Positions 47,723 to 58,742 are shown, counted from the first letter of the stretch. The stretch: DNA of 64,000 bases from Nostoc sp. ATCC 43529 (GCA_003326205.1 LWTK01000054.1:957-64956); one strand, 5' to 3'. Numbers and translations are program-made. The notes: generated by a model not told the origin, from the sequence alone.

Positions 47723-47797
47723 TCTTATTTTTATATAAAACAGTATATTTTTATAGTTTTAAATATGGATTTCTAAATATTTTTACATAGATTAAGT

Positions 47798-48049
47798 ATG
47801 AGGAGTCAGAGCGATCGTTTATTGAATTCGGGCAGTCGTTTATTGAATTCGGGCGATCGTTTATTGAATTCGGGCAGTCGTTTATTGAATTCGGGCGATC
47901 GTTTATTGAATTCGGGCAGTCGTTTATTGAATTCGGGCAGTCGTTTGTTGAATTCGGGTAGTCGTTTGTTGAATTCGGGCAGTCGTTTATTGAATTTGGA
48001 TAACGCCAGCAAATTTACGCAATTATATAATATAAAGTGTAATAAATAG
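47798..48049 (+). CDS. Possible heptapeptide-repeat protein RLLNSG(S/D), 83 aa
   Basis: From ATG 47798 an open frame crosses nine 21-bp repeats, giving nine RLLNSGS/RLLNSGD heptads flanked by unique ends (MRSQSD and NASKFTQLYNIKCNK). The start is a proper ATG, but no ribosome site is clear and the units are almost identical at DNA level, so coding cannot be shown by codon variation. No family is known. Confidence 0.35.
   Translation: MRSQSDRLLNSGSRLLNSGDRLLNSGSRLLNSGDRLLNSGSRLLNSGSRLLNSGSRLLNSGSRLLNLDNASKFTQLYNIKCNK
47816..48004. repeat. Nine tandem 21-bp repeats (CGTTTATTGAATTCGGGCAG)
   Basis: Units differ mainly at the junction, alternating GGGCAGTCG and GGGCGATCG, and at TTTATTG/TTTGTTG. 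There are exactly nine units (189 bp) and no spacers. The unit contains GAATTCGGG, which also appears in the hairpin at 48565-48587. Confidence 0.9.
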
Positions 48050-48171
48050 TTTATAAAATACTGAATTTTGCTGGTGTTAATCGCTACGATTTTGTTTATC
48101 CTAATGGTGTAAAGACAAGGATAGAAGCCATTTTTTATCCTAGTGCATGATTAATAAAAGGAAAGTTATTT

Positions 48172-48537
48172 ATGTCACGTCCAAAACGTGGGTCTAAAGT
48201 ACTTGATAAAGCACAACGTCGGATTGCCGCTTTGAAATCGATTAGTCCCACCTTAGATTTAGGTAATGGAGTCACTATTGACACCTTTGCCGCCGCCATC
48301 AAAAAAACACAGGACAAGTTGGAAGCTTATAACTCCAGCCTCTCTACCGTGGATCTAACTCAGGGAGCCTTTGAATTAGAGGAAAACTCGCTGATGGAAT
48401 TAACAGAACATATGTTAGTCAGCGTAGCTGCAAAGTATGGCAAGAATAGCGATGAGTACAAAATGGCAGGGGGCGTTCGTCGCAGCGAACGCAAGCGTCC
48501 AGCGCGGAAACCTAAGCAAGAAGTTGTTGCTTTATAA
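48172..48537 (+). CDS. Hypothetical protein, 121 aa
   Basis: No family is recognised. AAAGGAAAG stands about 7 bases before ATG 48172 (MSRPKRGSKVLDKAQRRIAA). It is basic at both ends (ending SERKRPARKPKQEVVAL) with an acidic helical middle (ELEENSLMELTEHMLVSVAA). The basic tails suggest nucleic-acid or ribosome contact. A clear terminator follows, so it is a complete transcription unit. Confidence 0.7.
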   Translation: MSRPKRGSKVLDKAQRRIAALKSISPTLDLGNGVTIDTFAAAIKKTQDKLEAYNSSLSTVDLTQGAFELEENSLMELTEHMLVSVAAKYGKNSDEYKMAGGVRRSERKRPARKPKQEVVAL

Positions 48538-48564
48538 AGACAATACATTTGGGTTTTTTGACAC

Positions 48565-48587
48565 TCTCCCGATTTGAATTCGGGAGA
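48565..48587 (+). terminator. Terminator of the 121-aa gene
   Basis: An 8-bp stem TCTCCCGA/TCGGGAGA with a 7-base loop is followed by TTTTTGG, 27 bp past the stop. Confidence 0.75.
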
Positions 48588-48693
48588 TTTTTGGTTAGGT
48601 GGCGAACCAATCGATAAATATTATATTGGCTCTCTTTTGGGCGATCGCTTAACAGCTACAAAATCTTTTGCCAGTTAGCTTTAGATGATAAAG

Positions 48694-50145
<1,452 letters not shown>

Positions 50146-50205
50146 GAATACCTCTAAGTAAAAAATTACTTTAATGCCAGCGTTTTAATGAGAGTTTAGC
50201 TAATT

Positions 50206-51240
50206 CTAGGGTGTTTTGCTAGATGACGGACTAGGAGATACTGATGGTGGACTATTAGATGCAGGGGATTTTAATTTATCCATCACAGCACCCACCCCTG
50301 CAAGTAAGCCTCCTAAAGCTGCGATCGCCGCTATCACCACAGTCCAAAACTGAATTTTTTTATCCCAGTTCGAGTTAGTATTCGAGGATACAGTTGTCAC
50401 AGGCTGAGGAGTTTCCGCAGTTAATCCCAATAAATCAAGCCATTCCCGCATTGATTGAGGACGCTGTTTAGCATCTAGCTGCATACCTTTTAAAATTGCG
50501 CGGTTAGTGCCTTCGCTAATCTGAGGATTCCATTCTTTTGGAGATACTAAATGCTCGCCGTCCACTTTGCGCTTTACTGCATCAACAGGTGTTCTTCCTG
50601 TCAGAAGTTTATACAGAGTAGCTGCTAGTGAATAAATATCGCTATATGCACGAGTTATAGTACCTCTAGCGTAAAGTTCAGGAGGCGTAAATCCATCGGA
50701 AGTTTCTTTAGTTCGGCTTGTGGTTAAGATATGGTCAAAGTCCAGAGCTAAACCAAAATCGATTAGCACTGCTTCTAGCTGTCCCTCTCGGTTCCGCAAC
50801 AAGATATTTCCTGGATGCACATCGCGATGAATCAGTTCATTTTCATGTACAACTATCAGTGCTTCTCCAATTTGCTGAATGTAACGTAGTGCATCTGGTT
50901 CTGAAAGAGTTGGTGGACGCAGGTCAGCCAAACTCACTTCATTTACATACTCCATTACCAAACACAAACAGTCTGCTTCCTCAAAGGAGTCTAATACCTC
51001 CACAATATACTTATGCTTACACTTTTGAAGCTTTAAAGCCTCCCGCAAAAACATTGTCTTTAGGCGTTCGCGCTCAAATTGACTAAGGGAATTTAGCAAG
51101 TCATCATTTAAGGTTTTAATGACAAAGCGATCGCCATTCTTATTTTTGACCAAATAAGTAATGCCAAAGCGTCCTCTTCCCAATTCTCTTTCAATAGTGT
51201 ACTTTCCACCTTGCAAGCGATCGCCAGCTACCCAAGCCAT
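50206..51240 (-). CDS. Ser/Thr protein kinase with C-terminal membrane anchor, 344 aa
   Basis: The start is ATG 51240 (MAWVAGDRLQGGKYTIEREL), matching the N-terminus of the downstream kinase (MPWIAGQQLQGGKYVI). Kinase motifs are GRGRFGITYLV, FVIKTL, LIHRDVHPGNILL and VLIDFGLALD. A single membrane helix (FWTVVIAAIAALGGLLAGVG, about 300-320) is followed by a short Pro/Ser-rich tail, so the kinase domain faces the cytosol. The HRD-x-HPGN form is typical of cyanobacterial kinases of this subgroup. It lies 60 bp upstream of the second kinase, so the two may be co-transcribed. Confidence 0.9.
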   Translation of the reverse strand: MAWVAGDRLQGGKYTIERELGRGRFGITYLVKNKNGDRFVIKTLNDDLLNSLSQFERERLKTMFLREALKLQKCKHKYIVEVLDSFEEADCLCLVMEYVNEVSLADLRPPTLSEPDALRYIQQIGEALIVVHENELIHRDVHPGNILLRNREGQLEAVLIDFGLALDFDHILTTSRTKETSDGFTPPELYARGTITRAYSDIYSLAATLYKLLTGRTPVDAVKRKVDGEHLVSPKEWNPQISEGTNRAILKGMQLDAKQRPQSMREWLDLLGLTAETPQPVTTVSSNTNSNWDKKIQFWTVVIAAIAALGGLLAGVGAVMDKLKSPASNSPPSVSPSPSSSKTP

Positions 51241-51386
51241 CTTTGCAACTCCCAAAATGCTTAGATTAATTCTCACACAACAGAGCCTTAATAACTTGAG
51301 CTTAGCTTTGTAGAAAGACTGCGATCGCCCCTCCTGCCCTTCATTGCTAAACTAAAAAAATCTCACCCTCAAGCAAAGGTAAGTTT

Positions 51387-52151
51387 ATGACCTCTGCAAT
51401 CAACCCATCCACTGACCTCACCCCTTTCCCAGACCACACGCAGCTACCAGAGTCCGATGGCACATTTGTGAAAAACTTCCAGGAACATCCCCAAAGCATT
51501 CTCATTACCGACTCGATTCAACCGATATTACAAAAACTTCACCCTGATGGGCAATATTGTATTGGTCAAGATAGCGGTATCTACTGGCGGATGACCGATC
51601 CGCCTGAAAAAGGCGCAGTCGCACCAGACTGGTTTTATGTCGCCAATGTCCCGCCCTTACTCGATGGACAAATCCGCAGGTCTTATGTAATATGGCGAGA
51701 ATTTATTGCCCCATTAATTGCCTTAGAATTTGTCTCTGGTGATGGGAGTGAAGAGCGAGATCAAACACCTTGGAAAGGCAAATTTTGGATTTATGAGCAA
51801 GTGATTCGGACTCCGTTTTACGGCATTTATGAAGTGGATAAAGCCAGTGTAGAAGTGTATCACTTAATTGAGGGGAAGTATCAGCCATTACCAACAAACG
51901 AACGGGGACATTATCTCATACATCCTTTAGGCGTTGAGCTAGGTATCTGGTATGGAGTTTACCAAAATATGGAATTGCCCTGGTTACGTTGGTGGGATTT
52001 GCAAGGTAATTTGTTGTTGACTGGCGATGAAAGAGCAGAACAAGAACGCCAACGCGCTGAACAAGAACGCCAACGCGCTGAACAAGAACGCCAACGAAAT
52101 GAGATTCTGATTGCTCAATTGCGTTCTCTAGGCATTGAACCAGACGCATAA
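51387..52151 (+). CDS. Uma2/DUF820-related protein, copy B, 254 aa
   Basis: Paralogue of 46131-46853, nearly identical along most of its length (TDLTPFPDHTQLPES, GQYCIGQD, EFIAPLIALEFVSGDGSEER). The C-terminal coiled coil is expanded by three copies of the heptad AEQERQR (an exact 21-bp repeat, 52036-52098), against one in copy A. An AAGGTAAG site precedes ATG 51387. It closes the kinase island and is convergent with cupB. Confidence 0.75.
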   Translation: MTSAINPSTDLTPFPDHTQLPESDGTFVKNFQEHPQSILITDSIQPILQKLHPDGQYCIGQDSGIYWRMTDPPEKGAVAPDWFYVANVPPLLDGQIRRSYVIWREFIAPLIALEFVSGDGSEERDQTPWKGKFWIYEQVIRTPFYGIYEVDKASVEVYHLIEGKYQPLPTNERGHYLIHPLGVELGIWYGVYQNMELPWLRWWDLQGNLLLTGDERAEQERQRAEQERQRAEQERQRNEILIAQLRSLGIEPDA

Positions 52152-52168
52152 CTTTAATTAAAAGTCAA

Positions 52169-53299
52169 CTATTTATTCACCTCTAGCAACTGGGAAGTTT
52201 CTAAGCGACTCATCCACTTTGCGAAATAAACTCGATTAGCTTTTTCCTCGGATGGATCTTTGGTATCTATAGGATAAGGCGCTAGTCCCAAAATCGCTGC
52301 TGTAGTCACACAAAACATAGATTTTTGGAAAGTCATACAAATTTGCACTCGCAAATCATCTTCACCCCGGAGGCTGCGACGATAAATTTCATGCAAGTAC
52401 TCTGGAAGATAATGACGCATATCTTGCATCAACAAGGTGGGAGGGATACCTGCGCCACCGATGGGCAAAGGATCGGCGTACAATGCGCCATACTGGAATC
52501 TGCTTTGATCTGGTGAGATTTGATAAGCTTGGGCGTTGTATGAAACTGTGCCGTGGAAAGGTGTTCCTCTAAAGAAAACTGCTTCTACATAAGGTATTGC
52601 TGTGTCTGCCAAGAAGGTCAAACCAACGTCTTTGGGAATGATGTCATAGAGTTTTTCCTTAATTTTGACGCTGTAGGTAATTGGCTTGGCTGCACTTTCC
52701 ACTAACCCTGCTTTAATATGATCTACAACTTGGGGAATCGATTTGATTTCGCCTTTGTCGTAGCGGTCTGATAAGGTGAGGAAAATATCAGCCATGACTC
52801 GCCAAAATTGACCTAAACCAGTGTAGTAAGCAGAAACGCGTAACTGTTCGGTTAAGAAATCTGGAAACAGTTGATTGATGCCTAAAATTATTGGATTATT
52901 TTTAAATTTAGCTGTAATTACAGCTTGCGCTCTTTCTTGAAATTCTGTTGTATCTAAATATTCATCCAAACCGCCGCCACCGTGCCACATCATGGCTTTC
53001 ATGCAATACTCGGCATATTCAAAATTAATGCGATCGTGCCACCAGTGACGCAGTAATTTCTGAAAAGAAATGTCTCCATTAAAGTATTTAAAAAATGGGA
53101 AAAATACTAAAAATTGATGTTCGGCAATGTAAATCAGATTTATTGAATAGGCATCTAAAACTACGCCGTAACTTTTGAGAATACCAACTACTTCCACTAC
53201 ATTTTCTGGAGTATCGGTGAGTAATGCTCCTCCTGTTTGCAGGCGTTCAATAAACTCAGGTAAAGGTTCGTTAGTGAATTTGTTTCTAGTAGTTACCAT
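52169..53299 (-). CDS. cupB: CO2 hydration protein CupB (ChpX), 376 aa
   Basis: Cup proteins sit on specialised NDH-1 complexes and drive one-way hydration of CO2 to bicarbonate. The start is ATG 53299 (MVTTRNKFTNEPLPEFIERL), with GGAGAA 8 bases upstream; a longer frame reads through short repeats. Motifs recalled from the family include HRWWHDRINFEYAEYCMK-like KLLRHWWHDRINFEYAEYCM and MWHGGGGLDEYLD. The length (376 aa) and pairing with ndhF/ndhD next to the ccm genes favour CupB of the constitutive NDH-1MS' complex over the longer CupA. Confidence 0.8.
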   Translation of the reverse strand: MVTTRNKFTNEPLPEFIERLQTGGALLTDTPENVVEVVGILKSYGVVLDAYSINLIYIAEHQFLVFFPFFKYFNGDISFQKLLRHWWHDRINFEYAEYCMKAMMWHGGGGLDEYLDTTEFQERAQAVITAKFKNNPIILGINQLFPDFLTEQLRVSAYYTGLGQFWRVMADIFLTLSDRYDKGEIKSIPQVVDHIKAGLVESAAKPITYSVKIKEKLYDIIPKDVGLTFLADTAIPYVEAVFFRGTPFHGTVSYNAQAYQISPDQSRFQYGALYADPLPIGGAGIPPTLLMQDMRHYLPEYLHEIYRRSLRGEDDLRVQICMTFQKSMFCVTTAAILGLAPYPIDTKDPSEEKANRVYFAKWMSRLETSQLLEVNK

Positions 53300-53435
53300 T
53301 GCTAGTTCTCCATAAAGTACTGGGCATTGGGCATGGGGCATTGGGCATTGGGAAAAGGGGAAGGGGCAAGGGGAAAAGGTAAAAATCATCCCTTTGCCCT
53401 TTTCCCTTTAACCTTTTTCCCTCTTTCTCCAGTCC
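53300..53435. repeat. GGGCATT-type short repeats between ndhD4 and cupB
   Basis: TGGGCATTGGGCATGGGGC and GGGGAAGGGGCAAGGGG-type tracts fill the 136-bp gap. Confidence 0.65.
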
Positions 53436-54938
53436 CTACTCCTTACTTCCCATTCTTTTATCCAAGGACACTGCTACAACGTTTTGAGTATTGACCATTG
53501 CTGTGATTGTTGGTTCAGTCCAGCGTGCTAACCAAGACGGCTGGATGCCAAAAATCACAATTATTAAGGCTAAAATTGCAGCTGGAAGGCGATCGCTCCA
53601 ATACACACGTGGTAAGTTGACAACAGGCGAAGATAAGCGTCCAAAGAAGGCGCGGTTCATAAGTAATAGGAAGTAAACTGCTGTTAACCCCGTACCAATC
53701 ATGCACAGCAGAGTTTGTACTGGAAAAACTGCAAAACTACCCCGATAAACAATAAATTCGGAAATAAACCCTAACATTCCGGGTATACCTGCGCTGGCCA
53801 TGACTCCCACAATCATTAAGCTACCGATTACTGGCATACCACGTTCTGGGTTCAGCAGTCCTCTGATGATTTCTAAATCCCGGCTGCCGGCTTTTTTATA
53901 GACAACACCCACCAGCAAAAACAGCATTGCAGAAATCAAGCCGTGGCTGATCATTTGCATGACAGCACCCAACACACTTAAAGGTGTAGAGGCTGCTGCG
54001 GCTATCAGGACATAGCCCATGTGTCCAATGGAACTGTACGCCACCATTTTTTTCATATCTGTTTGGGCGATCGCACAGGATGAACCATACAATACACTTA
54101 CTGCTGCCCAAATTGCTAACCAAGGAGCAAGATAAGTCCAGGCTTCTGGCAATAAGTTCATGCCAAATCGCAGTAAGCCATAAGTTCCCAACTTCAACAA
54201 TACTCCAGCCAACAGCACGGAAATCGGTGTGGAAGCTTCAACGTGAGCATCTGGCAACCAAGTATGGAAGGGAACTAAGGGAATTTTAATCCCAAAGCCT
54301 ATCAAAATTCCCACTAGTAGTAAAACTTGTGTTGCTAAAGGTAGAGTTTTGGGGTTCAACGTTGCTAGTGCAAAGCTAGAAGAACCACTCAGCCAAACCA
54401 TGCCCAAGAAACTTGCTAAAATCAGGATTCCAGAAACGGCAGTGTAAATCAGAAATTTTGTTGCAGCGTAACCCCGTCTTGAACCACCCCAAATAGCTAT
54501 CAATAGATACAGGGGAATCAGTTCTAGTTCGTAAAACAGGAAAAATAGCAGTAAATCCTGTGCTAAAAAAGCTCCAGTTACCCCGACGCTTAACAGTAAT
54601 ACCAAAGAGTAATACAATTTAGGACGCCCAAGGGATTCATCACTACTGTAGATGGCAATGCAAGTCAACAGTCCATTCAAAACCAGCAATGGCAAAGATA
54701 AACCATCTACTCCCAGGTTATAGTTCAAGCCTAAAACATCTATCCAAGGAACAGACTCGGCAAACTGTTGAGTGACTTCTCCAGGGCGGAACTGAATTGT
54801 TAGTACAACAGTCAAAAAGAAAACAATAATCGCAAAGACCAAAGCTACCCCACGGGCAAGTTTACCACTAATGCCAGAGGGCCAGAAACCAATTAAAGCT
54901 GCGCCAATCAAGGGCACTAGAATTAAAGCACTAAGCAT
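53436..54938 (-). CDS. ndhD4: NDH-1 subunit NdhD4, 500 aa
   Basis: A proton-pumping antiporter-like subunit with about 14 membrane helices. The NdhD/NuoM core is present: LNYNLGVDGLSLPLLVLNGL (conserved Asp/Gly), the discontinuous helix region IPLVPFHTWLPDAHVEASTP, and MKKMVAYSSIGHMGYVL. It belongs to the CO2-uptake type because it lies between ndhF4 and cupB. Start is ATG 54938. The D3 and D4 forms cannot be separated with certainty by eye, and the D4 label follows from the gene neighbourhood. Confidence 0.85.
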   Translation of the reverse strand: MLSALILVPLIGAALIGFWPSGISGKLARGVALVFAIIVFFLTVVLTIQFRPGEVTQQFAESVPWIDVLGLNYNLGVDGLSLPLLVLNGLLTCIAIYSSDESLGRPKLYYSLVLLLSVGVTGAFLAQDLLLFFLFYELELIPLYLLIAIWGGSRRGYAATKFLIYTAVSGILILASFLGMVWLSGSSSFALATLNPKTLPLATQVLLLVGILIGFGIKIPLVPFHTWLPDAHVEASTPISVLLAGVLLKLGTYGLLRFGMNLLPEAWTYLAPWLAIWAAVSVLYGSSCAIAQTDMKKMVAYSSIGHMGYVLIAAAASTPLSVLGAVMQMISHGLISAMLFLLVGVVYKKAGSRDLEIIRGLLNPERGMPVIGSLMIVGVMASAGIPGMLGFISEFIVYRGSFAVFPVQTLLCMIGTGLTAVYFLLLMNRAFFGRLSSPVVNLPRVYWSDRLPAAILALIIVIFGIQPSWLARWTEPTITAMVNTQNVVAVSLDKRMGSKE

Positions 54939-55023
54939 AGACTTCAGGTAAAGGGATGGGGAGATGAGGGAGAATAACTCCTAACTCTTGTACAGACGCG
55001 ATTCATCGCGTCTCTCAGCACTC

Positions 55024-56880
55024 TTAAAAGGGCAATTTATTTAATAAACCCAATGACCAGCTGATGAAAAAGCCCAAGATGCTGACGACTGCTAGGATGG
55101 TCAACATATAACCTTGGGATTGTCCAGAAATGCTGTACTTTAAACTTTGTCCGCCGAGAATTGTGGCAAACCCAACTAAATTCACTATACCGTCAACCAA
55201 ATAGCGATCGCTCCAAGCAGAAATCTTCGATAGCAACGCTACTGCACTCACGACGGTGACTCGATAAATGCGGTCGATGTAAAAGTCATAACCCAACAAA
55301 TCTTGGAGGAATCTCCATGCTAGGATTCTGGATCTTGACCAGGCTTTGTGCAGATAAATTGTAGAGCCTACAACTACTCCTGTTACTGTAGAAGCAAACA
55401 ACGCTAGTACTACATACCAATTGATACTTTCCCAATCAGGTAGCAGATACCATTGTTGTAGCATCAGGGGTACAAGCAAAGTCAATATTGTTAAAGTCAC
55501 CATTGGCAATGCCATCGACCAACCAACTTCTGGGGTACGCCGGGTCTTTTGTTGCGGTTTACCCCAAAAGACTAATCTAAATACTCTGGTCAAGTTTAAT
55601 GCTGTCAAGCCATTGACTATTAATAGAACTCCAATTACCCAAGGGCTAATACTCACAAAACCGTCAGCCCATGCCAGCATTGCCCAAAAGCTTCCCAGCG
55701 GTAGAAGGGTAACCATTCCTGCCGAACCAACTACGTAAGCAGTGGTGGTGGCTGGCATCCTTGACCATAAACCGCCCATTTCTGTCAAGTCTTGACTTTG
55801 GGTAGTTAAGATCACTGAACCAGAACTCATAAATAATAATGCTTTGGCGATCGCATGGGTTAACAGCAACATCAAGGCTACACCACCTTGTTGCAAGCCA
55901 ACTGCCAAAAACGCTAACCCCATGTATGCACTGGTAGAGTGAGATAAAGCTCGTTTAATGTCTATTTGAGCTATGGATACTAATGTTGCACCAATGGCTG
56001 TCACCGTGCCCATGATTACCAAAGCATTCAAGGCAACTGGCGACAGTGCTAACAATGGTTGCAGTTTAAATAGTAAATAAGCACCACCAGCTACCACCAA
56101 TGAATTTCGCATTACCGAAGCGGGGTTCGGCCCTTCCATTGCCTCATCTAACCACAGGTGCAGTGGAAACTGGGCGCACTTACCCGCAGGCCCAGCAATT
56201 AACGCCAGCCCTAATAAAGTTGATGCCACCGGGCTTAAATTAGCCGTTTGCGCCCACTCATATAAATCGGAAAAATTCAAGCTGCCAGCTAAGGTGGAAA
56301 GCGTAACCACGGCCATCAGCAGTAACAAGTCTCCCACCCGCTTAGTTAAAAACGCATCTCGCGCTGCTGTCACTACTAAGGGTTGAGCATACCAGAACCC
56401 CACTAGTAAATAAGTCGAAAGCGTCAAAACTTCCAAAAGGGCATAGCTGAATAACAAAGAATCACTGATTGCTAGAGCACTCAGCGCCGCTTCAAAAAAT
56501 CCCAGCAGCGCAAAAAAACGTGCTAACGACCAGTCTTTTTCCATATAACCCAAGGCGTAAACTTGTGCCAGTAAGCTTATGCCTGTAATTAAAACTGTTG
56601 CCCCGATACTCACTGGTGAGAGTTCCAAGGCGAAGGATAAGTCTAAATCCGCAGCTTTGAACCAGTTAACCAACAAAGTTTGTGGTTCTCTATCCCAAAT
56701 ATCTTTAAATACAAACAAGCTATGGACAAAAGCCAAAATGGTCGTCAACAAGTTGAAGTATGCCGCAGGTCTTGGCCCTGTGCGCCGAATTATTCCTAAC
56801 CCCCAGGGCAAGGTCAAAATTGCACCGAATAAGCTATATAAAGGCACAAACCAACTCGTTAAAAATAAAAATTGACTCAT
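55024..56880 (-). CDS. ndhF4: NDH-1 subunit NdhF4, 618 aa
   Basis: The NdhF/NuoL-type antiporter subunit, with about 16 helices and the long lateral helix region. Family marks are FPLHLWLDEAMEGPNPASVM (canonical NdhF has LPDAMEGPTP here, while CO2-uptake NdhF forms have this variant) and IDIKRALSHSTSAYMGLAFL. It is first in the ndhF4-ndhD4-cupB operon, 85 bp before ndhD4. It diverges from ccmK2 across 660 bp. Start is ATG 56880. Confidence 0.85.
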   Translation of the reverse strand: MSQFLFLTSWFVPLYSLFGAILTLPWGLGIIRRTGPRPAAYFNLLTTILAFVHSLFVFKDIWDREPQTLLVNWFKAADLDLSFALELSPVSIGATVLITGISLLAQVYALGYMEKDWSLARFFALLGFFEAALSALAISDSLLFSYALLEVLTLSTYLLVGFWYAQPLVVTAARDAFLTKRVGDLLLLMAVVTLSTLAGSLNFSDLYEWAQTANLSPVASTLLGLALIAGPAGKCAQFPLHLWLDEAMEGPNPASVMRNSLVVAGGAYLLFKLQPLLALSPVALNALVIMGTVTAIGATLVSIAQIDIKRALSHSTSAYMGLAFLAVGLQQGGVALMLLLTHAIAKALLFMSSGSVILTTQSQDLTEMGGLWSRMPATTTAYVVGSAGMVTLLPLGSFWAMLAWADGFVSISPWVIGVLLIVNGLTALNLTRVFRLVFWGKPQQKTRRTPEVGWSMALPMVTLTILTLLVPLMLQQWYLLPDWESINWYVVLALFASTVTGVVVGSTIYLHKAWSRSRILAWRFLQDLLGYDFYIDRIYRVTVVSAVALLSKISAWSDRYLVDGIVNLVGFATILGGQSLKYSISGQSQGYMLTILAVVSILGFFISWSLGLLNKLPF

Positions 56881-57540
56881 TTAAATTTCCCTTGACGACT
56901 CAGCCTTAATTTTAAAAAAGCTTTCGGACAACTATTTAATTTAATTAAATTAATTTGCCAAAATCTCTATGTTTGTTTACTATTGTTTAAACGAAAACTT
57001 CGGGATATTTTTGCTTAATTTTACCTTATGAAAGTTCAGTAACATATAACTTCATATACCCAAAAGCATTTACTTGCCTTAACATCATCGACCTTTTTAC
57101 ATTTGTATTTCTACCTTTGAGCAAAGTAATTTATACAATATATTTAAAAAAGTTATATGTTTTTTACCTAGTCATTGTAGATGTAGCAAAAATTAAGGAA
57201 AGATAGAGACAGCAAAAGATACAGCCACTGTTCATCCTTTCCCAGATCGGATTAGCCTTGGCTATGAATCTCGTTTTGTATATGTAATAAAAAAATTATA
57301 AAGCATAAGTGGCTGCTCTAGGAATCAGTTAAATTTAATTGCTCATGGGCACAGATAAATTTTTGTTAAGTTTTTTAAAACTTTTTTATCATAAACTATT
57401 ATAGTGATTTATATTGCCAGGGACGCCAAGGTTTCCTATGCTTAATCTTGGAAGTGTTTTCTTAGTTGTAAGATCAAGCTCTCCCCGTCAAAAATTTCAA
57501 GTAACAGTACCGATCGGATTAATTTTGTAGGAGTTCTGCG
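56881..57540. promoter_or_regulatory. Shared divergent regulatory region of ndhF4 and ccmK2
   Basis: 660 bp, strongly AT-rich, with no gene. It must hold promoters for both inorganic-carbon operons. An inverted TTTAATTTAATTAAATTAA stretch (56936-56953) is visible. The GTAGGAG ribosome site of ccmK2 lies at 57528-57534. Particular regulator sites cannot be assigned by eye. Confidence 0.55.
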
Positions 57541-57849
57541 ATGCCAATTGCAGTTGGAATGATTGAAACGAAGGGCTTTCCAGCAGTCGTGGAAGCTGCT
57601 GATGCGATGGTGAAAGCCGCCCGTGTCACTTTAGTAGGATACGAGAAAATTGGTAGCGCTCGCGTCACCGTGATAGTTAGGGGAGATGTATCGGAAGTTC
57701 AAGCTTCCGTGGCTGCTGGCGTAGAAGCGGCGAGAAGAGTTAATGGTGGTGAAGTTTTATCCACACATATTATTGCTCGTCCTCACGAAAACCTAGAATA
57801 TGTCTTGCCGATACGTTACACAGAAGCTGTGGAACAGTTCCGTACCTAA
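57541..57849 (+). CDS. ccmK2: Carboxysome shell protein CcmK2, 102 aa
   Basis: A single bacterial-microcompartment (Pfam BMC) domain that forms hexameric shell tiles. It opens [20 protein letters not shown] and keeps the pore motif KIGS ([10 protein letters not shown]), then [18 protein letters not shown]. The short C-terminus (AVEQFRT) and first position match CcmK2 of other beta-cyanobacteria. An AGGAG site lies 5-7 bases before ATG 57541. It leads the ccm operon. Confidence 0.93.
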   Translation: MPIAVGMIETKGFPAVVEAADAMVKAARVTLVGYEKIGSARVTVIVRGDVSEVQASVAAGVEAARRVNGGEVLSTHIIARPHENLEYVLPIRYTEAVEQFRT

Positions 57850-57938
57850 AAGGCGTTTAAACAAAGAAATTAACGCTTTTAAGTTTTTTGAGCATCATTT
57901 GTGTCCAGGGCTAAAACTTTAAATAGGGATTAAAGCAA

Positions 57939-58283
57939 ATGTCGATCGCAGTAGGAATGGTTGAAACGCTGGGTTTTCCAGCAGTAGTGGAAGCTGCTGA
58001 TGCGATGGTGAAAGCAGCTCGCGTAACTCTGGTGGGTTATGAAAAAATCGGTAGTGGTCGAGTCACAGTAATTGTGCGCGGAGACGTATCAGAAGTTCAA
58101 GCTTCTGTGGCCGCAGGAGTTGAATCTGTCAAGCGAGTCAACGGCGGACAAGTGCTGTCTACCCATATCATTGCTCGTCCTCATGAAAACTTAGAATACG
58201 TCCTGCCAATTCGTTATACAGAAGACGTAGAGCAATTCCGGGAAAATGTGAATGCAATTCGTCCTTTTGGTAGAAGACCGTAA
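57939..58283 (+). CDS. ccmK1: Carboxysome shell protein CcmK1, 114 aa
   Basis: Second BMC-domain tile, about 90% the same as CcmK2 across the domain ([30 protein letters not shown]). Its C-terminus is longer and basic ([13 protein letters not shown]), as in CcmK1. It lies 89 bp after ccmK2 and 6 bp before ccmL, so it is in the same transcript. The two paralogues co-assemble or tile separate facets. Confidence 0.93.
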   Translation: MSIAVGMVETLGFPAVVEAADAMVKAARVTLVGYEKIGSGRVTVIVRGDVSEVQASVAAGVESVKRVNGGQVLSTHIIARPHENLEYVLPIRYTEDVEQFRENVNAIRPFGRRP

Positions 58284-58289
58284 TTTGTA

Positions 58290-58592
58290 ATGCAAGTTGC
58301 CAAAGTTCGCGGCACAGTAGTTAGCACCCAAAAAGACCCAAGTCTTAGAGGTGTAAAACTACTGTTATTACAATTGGTGGATGAAGACGGAAACATCTTG
58401 CCACAGTATGAAGTAGCAGCAGATACTGTAGGGGCAGGAGTAGATGAGTGGGTGCTTGTCAGTCGTGGCAGTGCCGCTCGTCAAGTTGATGGCAATGAAA
58501 AACGTCCATTAGATGCAGCAGTGGTGGCGATTATAGACACCATTCACGTTGCAGATCGCCTAATTTACAGCAAAAAAGATCAGTATAGATAG
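58290..58592 (+). CDS. ccmL: Carboxysome vertex protein CcmL, 100 aa
   Basis: A pentameric EutN/CcmL-family protein that closes the twelve shell vertices. The pattern is standard: MQVAKVRGTVVSTQKDPSLR, LLLLQLVDEDGN, DTVGAGVDEWVLVSRGSAAR, and VVAIIDTIHV. Length is normal. Six bases after the ccmK1 stop place it in the operon. A 150-bp heptamer tract separates it from ccmM. Confidence 0.95.
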   Translation: MQVAKVRGTVVSTQKDPSLRGVKLLLLQLVDEDGNILPQYEVAADTVGAGVDEWVLVSRGSAARQVDGNEKRPLDAAVVAIIDTIHVADRLIYSKKDQYR

Positions 58593-58597
58593 TCAAT

Positions 58598-58742
58598 GGT
58601 TAGAGAAGTTAGGAGTGAGGAGTGAGAAGTGAGAAGTTAGGAGTGAGAAGTTAGGGGTGAAGAGTTAAAACTCATAACTCATAACTCATAACTCATAACT
58701 CATAACTCATAACTCATAACTCATAACTCATAACTCATAACT
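58598..58742. repeat. Heptamer tract between ccmL and ccmM (GTGAGAA, then AACTCAT)
   Basis: It begins with TTAGGAG/TGAGAAG units and continues with about eleven perfect AACTCAT heptamers. It ends 6 bp before the GGAGG ribosome site of ccmM. Confidence 0.85.

Noticed and set aside
58598-58742. CRISPR-like or attachment-site repeat
   Set aside because: Seven-base units without spacers match the common Nostoc heptanucleotide repeats seen at many other places in the window.
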